64,000 bases of DNA, taken from positions 26,540,440 through 26,604,439 of the forward strand of contig CM042089.1 in NCBI GenBank assembly GCA_023512835.1. The letters are read 5' to 3'. Made by a program: the position numbers and the translations under genes. A model generated the notes under the pieces. It was not told the DNA's origin and ran no database searches. It saw only the letters and a list, made by a program, of their open reading frames with translations. Below, piece by piece: positions 1 to 13,400 of the stretch. This DNA comes from Taxillus chinensis (lineage: Eukaryota; Streptophyta; Magnoliopsida; Santalales; Loranthaceae). Positions within the stretch are counted from its first letter, which is position 1; each line of letters opens with the position of its first letter.

Positions 1-812
1 ACCGGGAGCCTTATCCCCCGTGAAACCATGAACCACAGACTCCACCTCCTCCAACGACAAGCTATCCTCAACCAAGAGAGCAGAAAATGGAAGCCCATCC
101 AAGAAAGGACGGAAAAAACCATCCTCACGATAAAGAGACTCAAAGAACTTCACCACATGATCCCGAATCGCCGTCGGGCAAGTCACAGCAGCCCCATCAA
201 CAATCAACCGAGAAATGGTGTTAGTCCGCCGGTGAGAAGAAGCCAAGTGATGAAAAAATTTAGAGTTCCGATCACCCTCTTTAAGCCACAAGGCACGCGA
301 CTTCTGCCGCCAAGACACCTCCGCCATGAGGAGAAGCTGCTCAAGAGAGGCAGAAAGGGTGGCTCAGGTGCCCACCTCCTCGACAGACAAAGGGTGGGAT
401 TCAGCAACCACCTCCAGGTCCCGCAGCCCCGCCAAACAAGAAAGCCGATGAGCAGCGAGATGCCCAAAAACCTCAACATTCCACCGCTTCAAATCGAGCT
501 TCAACAACTTCAACTTGGCAGCCAAGACCGAACTAGGGCTACCCACAACCTGATAAGAAGCCCACCACGACCGCAGAAGATCCAGAAAACCTGCAGTCCT
601 GAAACCACATAAGCTCAAAGCGAAAGGGCCGCGGACCACCAACCAAGGAGCCACAAGATAAAGAGATGGGAAAATGATCCGAACGAAACCGGCTCTTGCG
701 GGACTGAGTAACACACGCAAACCGGCCAGCCCAATCGGGGGAAACCAGGAAGCGGTCCAACCGAGAGAAAGAAGCCATCTCACGATCGTTAGACCAGGTA
801 AAAACTTTTTTT
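1..812 (-). pseudogene. L1-like LINE fragment: endonuclease C-terminus into reverse transcriptase N-terminus
   Basis: Read right to left, the translation passes through the end of an apurinic-type endonuclease (FTWSNDREM, then SRLDRFLVSPDW, then SDHFPISL and GPRPFRFELMW) into the linker (KLKLLKLDLKRWNVEVFG) and the start of the reverse-transcriptase part (LWLKEGDRNSKFFH-like). A frameshift lies between the two halves. The order is that of plant L1-like LINEs. The fragment begins abruptly near 812 and runs off the left edge, so the catalytic RT motifs are not seen. It sits in the intron that follows ALA2 exon 16. Element identity is clear; function is lost. Confidence 0.8.
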
Positions 813-1386
813 CTACCATATAACCAACCCCATATTATGGGATTAAGACTTATTAGCTTGATTCGGTTATGTTAATTGGTTTGTTCATCTTGATTTTCTG
901 GTGGGTTAATGGAGTTTGGCAGCCACCATCCTCACTGTTCTTTTTTTTCCTTAAGTCTTTGTTATTTTTTCATAAAGTTACCCAGGCTACATAAAACTCA
1001 AGCACAACAGCCCTCATTGTTTAATTTACTTGACTTTAGGAAAGTACGGGAACCATTGAATAGTTATATTGTGACTGTATATTTCAAGGTCTGACACTAT
1101 ATACAGAAAATCACATTACTAAAATGTAACAGGCGACATTTTCCACAAATTCCAGCACCAGAAAAAGTAATTCAAGTAATTAATTTTGACCAAGTATTTT
1201 TTTCATTCAATTCTACAAACCTGGATCTCTGACCTATTAGAGAGAGGTTTGGAGATATTCCCTCCAAGTCAGAAAGGAATCAACTTAGATGAAAAAATAA
1301 TGTAGTGACCCATACTTTTCCTGATAACTCAAGACCAATATTTCAGTGCAAGAAATAAAAACAAAATATTGCTGTAAAGGCTGCAC
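813..1386. other. ALA2: Part of ALA2 intron 16; no gene seen
   Basis: AT-rich sequence between the LINE fragment and the donor of exon 16. No ORF or repeat with recognisable content was found. The remaining ALA2 exons, for roughly the last 400 residues, must lie beyond the left edge. Confidence 0.6.
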
Positions 1387-1493
1387 CTTAGGTTCGGAGG
1401 TCGTTATTCTCATTGTAAGTAAGACTCTCTCTAAGCTTCGACAAACTTCCTCTTCGTTTTTACCATTAATTAGTAGAAGCTGTCCCTTTGGTT
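1387..1493 (-). CDS. ALA2: ALA2 exon 16 (last in window)
   Basis: Encodes about residues 656-691 ([11 protein letters not shown], then [17 protein letters not shown]). Acceptor ttgacag precedes it and donor AAG|gtgcag follows. Phase 0 at its end predicts a further exon to the left. Confidence 0.9.
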
Positions 1494-4400
1494 CTGTCAA
1501 AGAAAACCAAAGTAGAGGTCAATGACGTATAAAATAGATGTCTATAGAAAAGGAGTGTCATATTGGAACAAGAATTTATAAATTTGTTATTGCTACTTCA
1601 ATCCATGAAAGAAAATTAAGATAACAGGGAAAAAAATTGCGCTCCTGACATCCCAGATGTATAAGTATGACTGACCTACAAAGAACAGGTGCCATAAAAG
1701 CTTTAAATATAGTCACTCTTAAAGAGAAGATTAGCATGAAACAGTGGGCCTTTTAAACCACAATCACCTCCTCCATCACTGTGGGTTGAAGATTCAAATA
1801 GACTGGTAGAAGCACTTAAGTTTCGATGGGTTGAAGGCAGTGCTACTGTTAGAAGACACTCAAGTTTGAAAGGTGTTTAGTCGAGGGTTGAAGGCAGTGC
1901 CACTGTTAGTTGTTCCTATATAGCAGTCCGTTATAGTTGCCATTGCAGCTAGATGAAAAAGTGTTGCTTGAACTGCCAAATGAGCTAATTTTAGTAATCC
2001 ATGGCCCTTTGAAAGCCATTTAGCTCCTAAATACCAATTAAAAGGGACCTGTAACCTAGCCCCCTTCATCTTATTCATACTAGTAATTAGCACTTGCATT
2101 CCCTTAAGACTCTTTACTTGTATTTTTCTGTTAGTTTGAATAGTTTGTTTAACAAAAATAACTAAAAAGTAAAAACTACACTTTTAAATGTTTTTATTAT
2201 AATCAAAATTTTAACAAAATAAATAGTAACTCTTTAAATTTAACTCAATACTATTTACTCTTCATTTATTAAAATATGATATTTTCTTACTACATTTATT
2301 TTCTATTTCTTTTTTTCTTCTTACATTTACTTTTCCATTTAAAAGAATAAATAAATATTCAAAAGTAATATTTTCATTGATAAATAATTTAAATAGATAA
2401 ACTTAAAAGTATTATTAGATTATTAAAATAAAAAAGACATGTTTTTGGTTATTTTGAAGAGCCAAATTTAAAAAGGTTACAGTAGATGCTCTAACCAATT
2501 GACTTTTAATTTGACTATTAAATACCAATAATTTATGAAATAGAATTATTATTTAGAGATATTTTGAGGTGTAACAGGCATAAAACTTCAAAGCATAATG
2601 CATATCCTGTATTCAAACCTCAACTGCTGCTTTATACGTTAGATCATGACGTTTATAAATAGAACGAGGAAATAAAAACAAAAACTACTATAGAATTGCA
2701 ACAAACTATTAATTTACAATAGAAGGAGGAAATAAAAACAACTTCAACTTACCTGGGGATATAAAGTTGCATGAAAGAGCAATCTGAATAGCAGTATCCT
2801 GCTTGTCTCCAGTCAGCATCCAAAAATTTATTCCAGCTTTTCTTAGTGTCTCAATTGTTTCTGGAACACCATCCTATAAAATATAGAGAGAGAGGTATTA
2901 TATATCAGTAACCAATGCTACCAGTTTACTGTCAACATATGAAAAGAATACAAATAATAAGGCAAAAGTATCAGATTTGCCCTCAAACTGCTCACAAATG
3001 TTCAATTGCTCCTGAACTTTTATGGGCAAATTCCAACCTTATAATCTTTAAATTGGGTCAATTATGCCCTAACATTACCTATCCGCTAAATTAAGTAAAA
3101 TGTGATGATGATTATTATGTTATTATGTTATAAGCTTTCTTTTTGCCTAAAATTTAAAAAGATATAAGCTTTTTTTTGTCTTGGTTCATGTAGCCAGCTC
3201 TATTTTATTAAAATTAAGATTTGTTGGTTCGGTTTGGAATGTGATGATGTGTACTCTTTTTCTTTAATAAATAAAAAACTTTATTCGAAAAATAAGGAGT
3301 GCACAAAGAGCATATATACAACAAAAGAAAAAAACTTAATCTAATAGCCTTTCTCCCGATTGAGACGCTAACATATCCTATCTGAAGCATTCCTCGCAAG
3401 GAAACTGAATATATGTCAAAAAAGAATAAAAAACTTCCAATTCTCAATCTTAAACAGCCCGAGAAAACAGCACCTCCCATTACATTATAGAACCTTTCAT
3501 ATAACAAACTTTAGCCACAAAAGCATAAGGAAAACACACAATCTGATATATCTCTGGGTAAACGAACTTCAAAGGAGACTCGCCACACCAAACATCATTC
3601 CAAAAGTAAAAGAACCATCCCCTAACTCAAATACCACAAAACGAGAGAAAGAGTCCCACCACTAGTTGATGAATTTTCATAACACCATGCCATAAGGTCC
3701 ACAAGGCATCAAAGAGATCCAACCTCCACCAGAAACTCCATGCTTTACTACAATCATCTTCTACCACTGGGCCTCCCACTCCACCCCAAACCATCATAAC
3801 CATTCCCCAAAAAGAAAAGCATTAAATCTATATAACTTCTTAAAGGCCAAACTGCCATGGGAAAGAGGATTGCACGCACTATCCAATTTAACCAAATGAA
3901 TTTTAGGCACATTCACAACGGAATCCTTTAGGAAATTCCTCTGAATTCGCTCTAGCCAAAAAGCTATAGCCACATGAAGAGGAAAGAGATAAAGGCAATA
4001 TGGAAAGAGTGCTCTTAACCAAAGTGAGCCAATCCCCCTTGGAGATGTAAACACGCTTCCACTGGGGTAAACAACACTCATCTTCTTAATAATTAGGGAG
4101 ATTAGGGGCAACTGTGTAGCCTAACACCCTAAAATGTCGGTGAGCTCCCACAACTGAGGCACAACACTAACTAGAACCAAAACTGATTTGTTGAGATAAA
4201 TTTTCAATCCCAAAGTAGCTTCAAACCAAATAAGGATGGACCACAAGTGAAAAATGTCCTAGATCCACCTAGCAAAACACGAGAGTATCATCTACAAAAA
4301 GAAGGTAAAACAACAAGTAAACTTCTTCCTGAATAATCCACCGAGAAGCAAGAAAGTAACCCGTCCAAAAAAGCCTTTCCCACCAATATACTAAAAATCT

Positions 4401-7400
4401 CCATAAAAATGACAAATAACATAGGGGACAACGGGTCCCCTTTCTTAAGCCCCCTGAAGCTCAAAAAGAACCAACAAGAGCTGTCATTGACAAGAAGCGA
4501 AAAACAGGTAATGGAGATACAAAAGAAGATCCACCTCCTCCACTTAGCCGAGAACCTACAATGCTAAAGAACATAAAAAAGAAAACTTCAATGAACAAGA
4601 TCATAAGCCTTTTCTAAGTTCAGCTTACACAAAACACCCAAAAGAGCTACTTTGACTCTAATATCAAGGCACTTGTTCACAATGAGCACCGAATCCAAAA
4701 TTTGCCGACCAGGCAGATAGGCACTTTGAGTGAGAAATGATCTTCTCCAAAATAATCTTTAGCATGTTAGCTAAGACTTTAGCAATGATTCTATACATGC
4801 CTCCCACCAAACTAATAGGACTGAAATCTTTCGGGACATCTACTCCCTACTTCTTAGGGATGAGGGCCACAAAAGTAATGTTAAGGCTCCTCTCAAACCG
4901 ACAGTGCTCCTGGAATTCCTCACACACACCCATAACATCTTCTCACACAATATACCAACAGTGCTGAAAAAACGCCAAGGAAAACCCATCTAAACAAAGA
5001 GCCTTATCCCCTCTACAACCCCAAACCACGAACTTTACCTACTCCTTAAATAAACGATCAAGCCGCAAGGCATCCTCCTCTGAAATGACATCAAACTGGA
5101 TCCAATCAAAGTGAGGACGGGGATAATCCGCCTCACTGAAAAGAGACTCATAAAACCCACTAGTGGGCCTAGATATCCTCCTGATGTGACGAGAAAATAA
5201 TATTGATGCGCAACTTGCTAATGGTGTTAGCATTCCAATGACAATTTCCCATACAATGAAAAAACTTAAAGTTCTTATCCCCCTCTCGAAGCCACAAGAA
5301 ACGAGGTTTCTACCTCCAAGAGATCTCATCCATCAGAAGCAGCTATTCAAGATTAGTATTCAACACTTCCTAGGGCCTTCTCTCCTCCTCCAACAATGGG
5401 CGGAGCAGGGCCACCTCATCAAGAGCTCTCAAATCAGCCATCGAAGTATGCTTCCGAACACCAACCTATCCAAAAACACTACCATTCCAATGTTTCATGT
5501 CCCCCTTTAACAACTCCAACTTGGATCCAAGCACATAACTTGAAATTCCCTCCACCCAATATGAATTGGATGCAATGATGTGTACTCTAAATCTACAACT
5601 AAATTGTTGACTTAACATTTCTTTAAAAAAAAATGGAGTGATAGCTTGGATATTTTAGTAATGACATCAAAACTTAAACTTAGAAAACCTATCACAAATC
5701 CAATCCTTTGGATTGAACATTTCCATTCTCTTCATCAAATCACTAAGTGAGAGCCACATTGGATTCGACTTCACCAGAGCCGGCATGATTCAACTTCCAT
5801 ATATTCTTCAACTCTGACTAGTATACTAGTCACTTGCCATTAACCCTCATAATTGCAACCCTGATTCAACTCCCACCAACACAAACAGCAATCCAAATTT
5901 AAATCCTCATAATTTCCAACTCTAAACACACCTCAAACAGCAGTCCAAATTTTCACACATGTAAAACAATAAGCATCACGGATAAATATTGGAATAATTA
6001 AAAAAAGGCCACTATCAAATAATCTTCAATTGTCAGAGTTTAAATCTGTGCAGCACCCATAGCAATGTAGCAGCAACATTAGAGGGCCTGTATGTTGGAG
6101 TTGAAGAATAGATGCCAATCAAACCTGGCAAAGTAGCTCTTGGCAATTCAATGAAGAAGACAATGTATAAGAGCATTGTTCAATCCAAAGGATTAAATTT
6201 GTATTAGATTTTCTAATTTTAAGTTTTGTAGTTTTTCCCTCAAATAAAAATCCAAATCATCACTTAATATTGAAAGAAAACTAACAAGTCACTGATTTGG
6301 TGGTATAAAACACTACACGTCATCACACCAATAACTTAATTTAACATAGGGGAATAATTGGCCAGCTTTAGAGAGTAAAAGGTTGGAATTTATCCCAAAA
6401 AAAAAAACAAAATTGGACATTGATGAATAGTTCAAGGATAAATTTTACTTACAAAAAAAAATACAAGGATAAATTTGATACTTTTGCCAAAAAAATAATT
6501 AATGTTACATCATAGTTGTCAAAAGTGAAGGCATAACAAGGCACCAAAAGGGTAGCCATACCTGGGTGTGAAGTGCAAAGCCAAGGCAAACACTTTATCT
6601 ATAGGCACACAATCTATAAAAAATTACAAAAACTAAACATCATACCAAACATTCATATAATAATTTTTTAATCAAAATAATGTAACTATCTTAATAATAA
6701 TTTTGTTTGAAATTCCAAATTTTTGAATCAATGAATTTGCATTAAAAAAAAAAATCTTTTGTATCCTTCTTTCGTACTCTTCTGTTACTGTTGGATTTCA
6801 CGTTCAACCTAAAATTTGATTATACCAAACTCATCAAACTTAGCTCGATCTTTGAAAAAACATATATTTGAATGAATTATGTTGTGCAAGCACTTCGTTA
6901 AGAGTTAAATCCATATCGAATCAATTTCAATCAACTAAGAGAACTCAAAGGACTCGTAAGGAACACCAATGATTGTTGGATATATAATTCGTCAATCAGA
7001 GCACTCATTTAAAATAACTAAATAAGAAACGAAATGAAATACAAAATTGCCATGGAATGGAATGGGTATTTTGAGAATGTGAATATAGTATCGCGATGTA
7101 TGCGAGGAATGAGAAATTTTATGTGTAAGTGAATCTGATTTGGAGTCGGAGCTCTCAAAAGCTAAATTTATGAATTTATAAAATTTTTGCGGTATTATTG
7201 AATGACCTTATATATGCATCATCATTTGAAGATAAAAATGTAAGTGGTCATGTATTTGTTGAATGGAACGTTTTGACAGTAATTAGGTCTAGTTTAAAAC
7301 ATGAGTCCTAAGAGGAAATTTTGATTATTTTAATTAACTAAATGCAGAAAATATATGAGGAAAAAAAGAGAGAAACCCTATTCTAGTTTTTGACTGCTGC

Positions 7401-10400
7401 GTGTGGTGCTCTAGAAGAGAGAGGGAAAGAGAGTTGTGTAGAGAGAGAAAGCAAGGGAAAGAAAAAGAAATTGACAATCCATACCGAATTCAACCAACGT
7501 CGAGGTAGGAATTTCATCTACTCATCTATACCAATTTATCTGCTACTGCTAACTAATGATTTAATCCCAACATACAAAAGATCAACCAAGCCCAAAGCAT
7601 CAATAAACTCAAAGAAGCCAACCATCGAAGGAGTAAACCCTGCCGAACCCGTCTTCTCGTAAAGGAAGCAAACCACATTGAAATCTCCCCCGAGACACCA
7701 TGGCACCCCCCACCAAGAATGCAAACCAGTAAGGTCATCCCACATCAATCTCCTATCACTAGCAAGATAGCAAGATGAAGACCATACAAGCAGAGAACAT
7801 CCATACTCGATGGTCCCAAACATTCTGAAACTTGCAAGACACAACAGACTAACCCATAACATTATCCAGCTAGCAAGCCAATCACGTGCCATCTCCTAGA
7901 AAGTCAAAAAGCTCCTGCATCATAATTAATCGAAGATGCAAGCCGCTTAAGCTCCTACCAGATAAGGTCGTAGGGGCAGCAGCCTCGATAGCCTGCAACA
8001 ATTCAAACATAGCATGTTCAAACACCTCATAATTTACTCCCAGCACCTTGCTTAGAGAGAGCAGCAACGAGTGGACCCATAGTGACCAAAGGCGGAATGG
8101 CCTGACTGCCCAACGGATCCTCCCCCAACAACACCACCAGCGCTCCAACAGAAACAAATCAGTCCTCCCCTGCCTCCGAATAAAGGAAGCAACCCCTCCC
8201 AGACTTATCACAGTCACCCTCGAAGACATCCCCCTCATCACCTGCCCATTCCGCCTGAACATCTGAGCAGCCCCCACTAGCCAGAATACTCCCGCCATAA
8301 TCACCGACAGCATCAACAGTCACAGCTCCCATCAGATTGGCCCTCACCCACAACCCCATCCACCTGGGCATGCCCAGCAACGGGGGGGCTTTGCCTGTTG
8401 CCTTCCCTAAGCTCAAACCGCCAAGCACAAGGAGATCGCCAGGATAGAACCCTTGCACCAACCTCAACAGCGCCAGGGAGGAGTCCCTCGAAGAGGACAA
8501 CCCCATCACCCCCTCCTCCAACCTGGACAGTCGCAACTGGCCAGGGACCACTGCAGGAGAAGACACCAAAAAGGAGGCATCAACACCCTCCGAATGCTCG
8601 AGGATCACATTCACGTCAACCGCATACCATTCGCCACAATCCTCAATGCAAAACTTCACACGAAGGGACAAATCAGTGTAGTCAAAAGCGCTTACCCCAT
8701 CGCTTAAGCGAATGAAGCGCAGAACATCAACGACCTCACGGCAACGTGCCTCCATTGATCGATGACCTCGACAAACTCTTTGATCTACAGACAACCTCGA
8801 CGACGCTAAAACAATGATGAACTCGCCGGACGACCTCGCAACACCATAACATCGACGCCCTCACCGGACAACCTCGCGATGCTAGAACATCAACGCATCT
8901 CCATCGATCAACGACCTCGACAGACTTGACAATCTCAACTGACAACCTCAACGACCTCAAAAGACGATCTGGATAGACGAGCTTCCTCTGTTGACACGGC
9001 AGACGATTTTGATATCTCTCGTTTCTTCGCATTTCCTCGGTGTGCTAGGTGCGATCGTCGCTCTCGAAATATTTCGTTTCTTCTCTCTTCCTCAATGAAA
9101 TATTAAACGAAAGGGAGATGTTGTGCTCTACCTGAAATATTAAACTGCAATATGTATTATATTAAATAATAAAATTATTTATTATAATTTTATTATAATT
9201 ATTTACTAATTAACTCTTTTTTAGGGGTGATCAAGAACTAAACCAAACCGATTGGACCCAAAAAAATAAATTTTAAAATTAAATTGGTTTATTTGATCTT
9301 CATTTTGGAAAAACTGATGGTATTTGGTCGGGTTACGATTTTGGTCGTTTGGTTACCGAACCAACCGAACATATTGTCATTGAATTTAATATAGTCTGAT
9401 AAGTTTATACATCCCTCGCTACTCTTAGTATGTTGTTTAGCAAAGTCTGAACTTGATAATATTTCTTGTGTCTTGTGTTTTATTTGTTGATTTTTAGGTA
9501 ATGACATTTCAAATTCGAATTTAATATTTCATTTGCTTAGGTGAATATCTAATGCTTTCAGATATTTTTTTCGCTGGTGCCTTAGAAGTTGATACGTGAA
9601 GATGTTTGAGATAAATGTATTAAAAAAAATTATCGTTAAAATTCAAAAACCGATTCAAGCCGATGAACCAAACCAAAAATACATCAAACCAAACCAAGAA
9701 CCGATAGTTTTTAACCTTTATTGGTTTTGGTTTGGATTTTTTTTAAATTAAATGTCTTTGGTTTGGTTTAAAAATCGAACCGAATTTTTTCCAAACTGAA
9801 CTAACCGATCATCACTCCTACTCTTTTTATTAGTCATCTTTCTTTCTCTCAACGACTTCGACCCATATACTGGTTTCAGACATTGAACTGAGATATGAAT
9901 ACTAGTTTACTGGTTTCAGATATTAAACTATAAAATTTTATATGAATAATATATATATTTAGCCCTTCGCTTCACTAAAGCGAGTGCTTTTATTGCGCTT
10001 GAAGCGACCGGGTACTCTTGTGCCTCAAGTACGCCTAGCGCTTTTGACAACCTTGGGACAAATCGACAAATGCTCGAGCATCAACGCTGGGTGTCGTCAC
10101 CTATTCGTCACCAGCATCCCCAAACACAAGGCCGCGGAACGAGCGAGAGTTGGGTGCAGAGTCGCGCGCAAAGGCATGCGCCTGGACTGCCGCCACCCTA
10201 ACGACCACCAACCCTCTTGTCTAAACAGTCACATAGCCCAGTCCACCCGTGAGTGCCATGGCCAGCGGGGATGAAAAGTATCCCCTTAGATCGGGACAGT
10301 CCAACGGTAGAGAAAGAAAGGAAACTCACTTTCCGATTGCACTATCTTTGAGCAAGATAGACCATGGTACCCTCTCGAAATGAACAAACCTCAAATCGGG

Positions 10401-13400
10401 CCATAGGGAGGCCAGCCATCTCCACCAGCATGGAGCTCCTCAGAACGCAATAGCCCGACAAAGCGAGACAACACTGACCCACATCCGGCTTCTCTCCACG
10501 ATCATTATCGCCCGACCAAGAAGCTTCACCTCAAACGTTTTCGATTTCACGCAGAGGACGCTCAAAAAAACCTGGCCTTCGTAGCAAACTCCAGCAGCCG
10601 CTGCATGTCGCCATCACGATGGACGATCGCGACCCGACAATCGCCTTTGCATCGCCCTTCGTCGATGCACGTGCTATGTGTAGTGCGACATGTTTCTCAT
10701 GAGGGCCAACATTTAGTGTAGATCAATTAAACCCTATTCTAGATTTTCTCATCAGGGCCAACAATTACTCTACAATACTCTTCTGAATTTGCATTAAAAA
10801 ATATTACACTATGTCAAGCTATCATCATAATCAAAGTATAAAATTTTTCTTTATTTTTCTCAATTGTCCCGAAAATCAAAATATTAGGTCGAAAAATAAA
10901 GCCTAAAATATTTATAAATTAAGCAAAAAAACAAAATTCTACCCTTGGGTAATGTTGTCCCAAAAGATTGAGCCATGCCAGGATTTTGTTTTCTCCCACA
11001 CTTCTACTGTACCATCCCACCATGGGTAGACAACTTGTTATATAGCTCGGTGAGCTTTAAAAAAGTCTATTAATTTTATTTAAAAAAATGACCAACTTCA
11101 AAGACACGCTCAACTCAGGCCTCTTTGAAGTCGCTCGCCTTTGACAACTATGTGTTACATCTTGTGAAGATAATTCAAATAGAACTCTGGACAAAAGAGA
11201 TATATGGGTGTACCTGTAGACGATCCTCTATTGCAGTAACTCCAAGGATATCAAGGTCATGTTCTAACCTTTGGCAGACTTCAGCTATTCTCCACTGCAA
11301 ATTTAAGTAATTGAAGAAATGACGTGTTGGACTAATCAACATCTAATGTGAAAAACAAAACGAAGAAAAACAAAACAAATATTACATGAACATACTAAAC
11401 AAGATGAGCCCTTTACCTCCCTATCAACCAGTGTACTATTAGCCTCTTTAAACATTAAAGACCACTCTTGATATTCTTCTTCATTTAACTCTCTCCACGC
11501 CAAGCATAATGTCCGCAGCCCTAATTGAGCATACTGTTCTACAGCTTCTGTGAAAGTCCTTGTCTGCTGCCCTGAAGTAAAAAGGCACATAAGCCTTTCA
11601 TATGAAATATGACTGCCATAAGGCATTGGGGTAAATTTAATCTCTACTATGATAAAATGGCACATGAGCCTTTGTGGTTTGCATTATCTGCTTTTTAACT
11701 TTCAGTAATACCCTTCTCATTTCCCTTAGCATATAGTCAGCTAACCAGTACCCACCATCCACAATCTGCCTCCTCCCTCCTTAAAAAATCAAAATTGCTC
11801 CATAAACTACCTCAAAAAGCCACTAGTACATGAGTAATACTAGCAGGGAAAATCAACACTCGGAAACATCAATACATAGCTTTCAACATTTCATAATAGA
11901 CCGTATGAAACACAGACTGCACTATTTAATGGAAAAAAGATATGCCACTGGTATGAGCTTTGTTTATTTTTAAGGTTGTCTATAATCAATTATGATCCAG
12001 ACACAAAATCTGTATAATAAATAATGACTTTGAATTAATTTTGAGTCCTTGTATTAATGAAACAAAGTTTAATCAATGAGGGGGCCAATATCATGATCAA
12101 CTTCCACAGGCGAGACAATGCTGCGCCTATCAAAGATCACAAGCACGAACAACCATAGCCAACTTCTTAAGAGGTGCAAACCACATTAAAACAGTCTGGA
12201 CTAGGCAAGAATACCAATCATGAGCAGCATACACTGAAGGTGTCAATGGTTAATATACATTATGAGTTGTTACTCAACCACTTAAAATATGCATTTTAGT
12301 AAGAGATTGGGTAAATATGGTATGAACAGTGGCTAAAAGATCCAGCGGTAAGGAAAAGACTGAAAAACGTGAGCAGATTCCTCTAAGATTGCACTTGACA
12401 TTATTTTACAAGTACAATGGAGGTAGCTGTCCCAATGAGATGTTATCAAAAAAAAAAAAAAACACATATGACTCAAGAAAGAACCTACCATGTCAACGTA
12501 AGACTAGTTATTTAATTATATCAAACATCCCCTGCTAACCAGGGATGGCTACCCCAGTTCTTCAAACTGGCATCAAACTGCATGTTATCTTAGAACCAAT
12601 GTCATGATAAGCATAAGCTTTTTATAAATACAAAAAACATAATTCATTTCAATGAATAACTTTATTCGTCTGCAAATAAAAACTTCGGCGAAAAAAATAA
12701 CTCTCCTATGAATGAGAGTTTTGATTTCCATATTGCATGTTGTGAATAATGAAAATGTTGAAACTAGCGGAAAGTTCCTATCAATAAGTTGAACGATGTT
12801 CTCGAGCTAGGAACCCATAAAAGCTACCAACAAAAAGAATTACCGCTACAAGCATGAGGAAGCATTGCTTCATCTGCTCCTTTAGACAAAAGAAGAATCT
12901 TTCCATTCTGACAATCTTTGACCACCACTGACATCCTTTTCCTGTCCGAAGTGAACTCTAGAGTGTCCAATACTTCATATCGAAGTACTGAACCATTACA
13001 CTTGATTTCTGCAACATATCACATTAGAAGGAGTCATGCCATCATATCCACAATTAAAGAAACGCTCTGCAAAACAACCATAAGAAAAATACCAAGAATA
13101 TTTGCATCCTTATTCACAAAACCCATATCCAATTGAGCAGCAGCTTGAACAAGAGCATCCTCATCCTGAGATTGCGCTTTATATGTGATTGTGCCAGATT
13201 TGCTGTACATAATTATAAAAGTGAAGATTTCAGGAAACATGACTTGCTTGTTGTTTCCTAGCTTTCTATGTTAGGCGTGATATATACATTGTCTGGCCTA
13301 CAGCCTAAAAAAATTAGACCAGGTAGAACATCAACTTAATGTTTCTGAAAGTACATTTGAAAGACACTTAAAGCAACAACGAAACTGTCCTTAAACTAAG

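Larger units (their letters stand above)
2961..6488. repeat. Non-autonomous DNA element with roughly 150-bp terminal inverted repeats (MULE-like, tentative)
   Basis: The left end (2961 to about 3100, GGCAAAAGTATCAGATTT) recurs inverted at the right end (about 6340-6488, AAATTTGATACTTTTGCC). Further matching blocks follow, around AAATTCCAACCTT and CAATTATNCCC and finally TAAATTAAGT. Long TIRs and no coding content fit a Mutator-like non-autonomous element, but flanking A-rich sequence hides any clear 9-bp TSD. A LINE is inserted inside it. Lies in ALA2 intron 14. Confidence 0.55.
6511..11152. mobile_element. 4.6-kb TIR element with 8-bp TSD (hAT-like), carrying LINE pieces
   Basis: The ends are CATAGTTGTCAAA at 6511 and the inverted TTTGACAACTATG ending at 11152. 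The octamer TGTTACAT flanks both (6503-6510 and 11153-11160). An 8-bp duplication with short TIRs is the hAT signature. No transposase was found inside. The interior holds two minus-strand LINE segments and a smaller hAT-type element. It accounts for over half of the oversized ALA2 intron 14. Confidence 0.65.

Noticed and set aside
28..612. Plus-strand 194-codon ORF
   Set aside because: Antisense shadow of the LINE fragment; the minus strand carries the recognisable endonuclease/RT text.
1285..1386. C-terminal extension of the exon 16 ORF
   Set aside because: Continuing past AAG|gtgcag gives unrelated residues; the conserved sequence ends at the donor.
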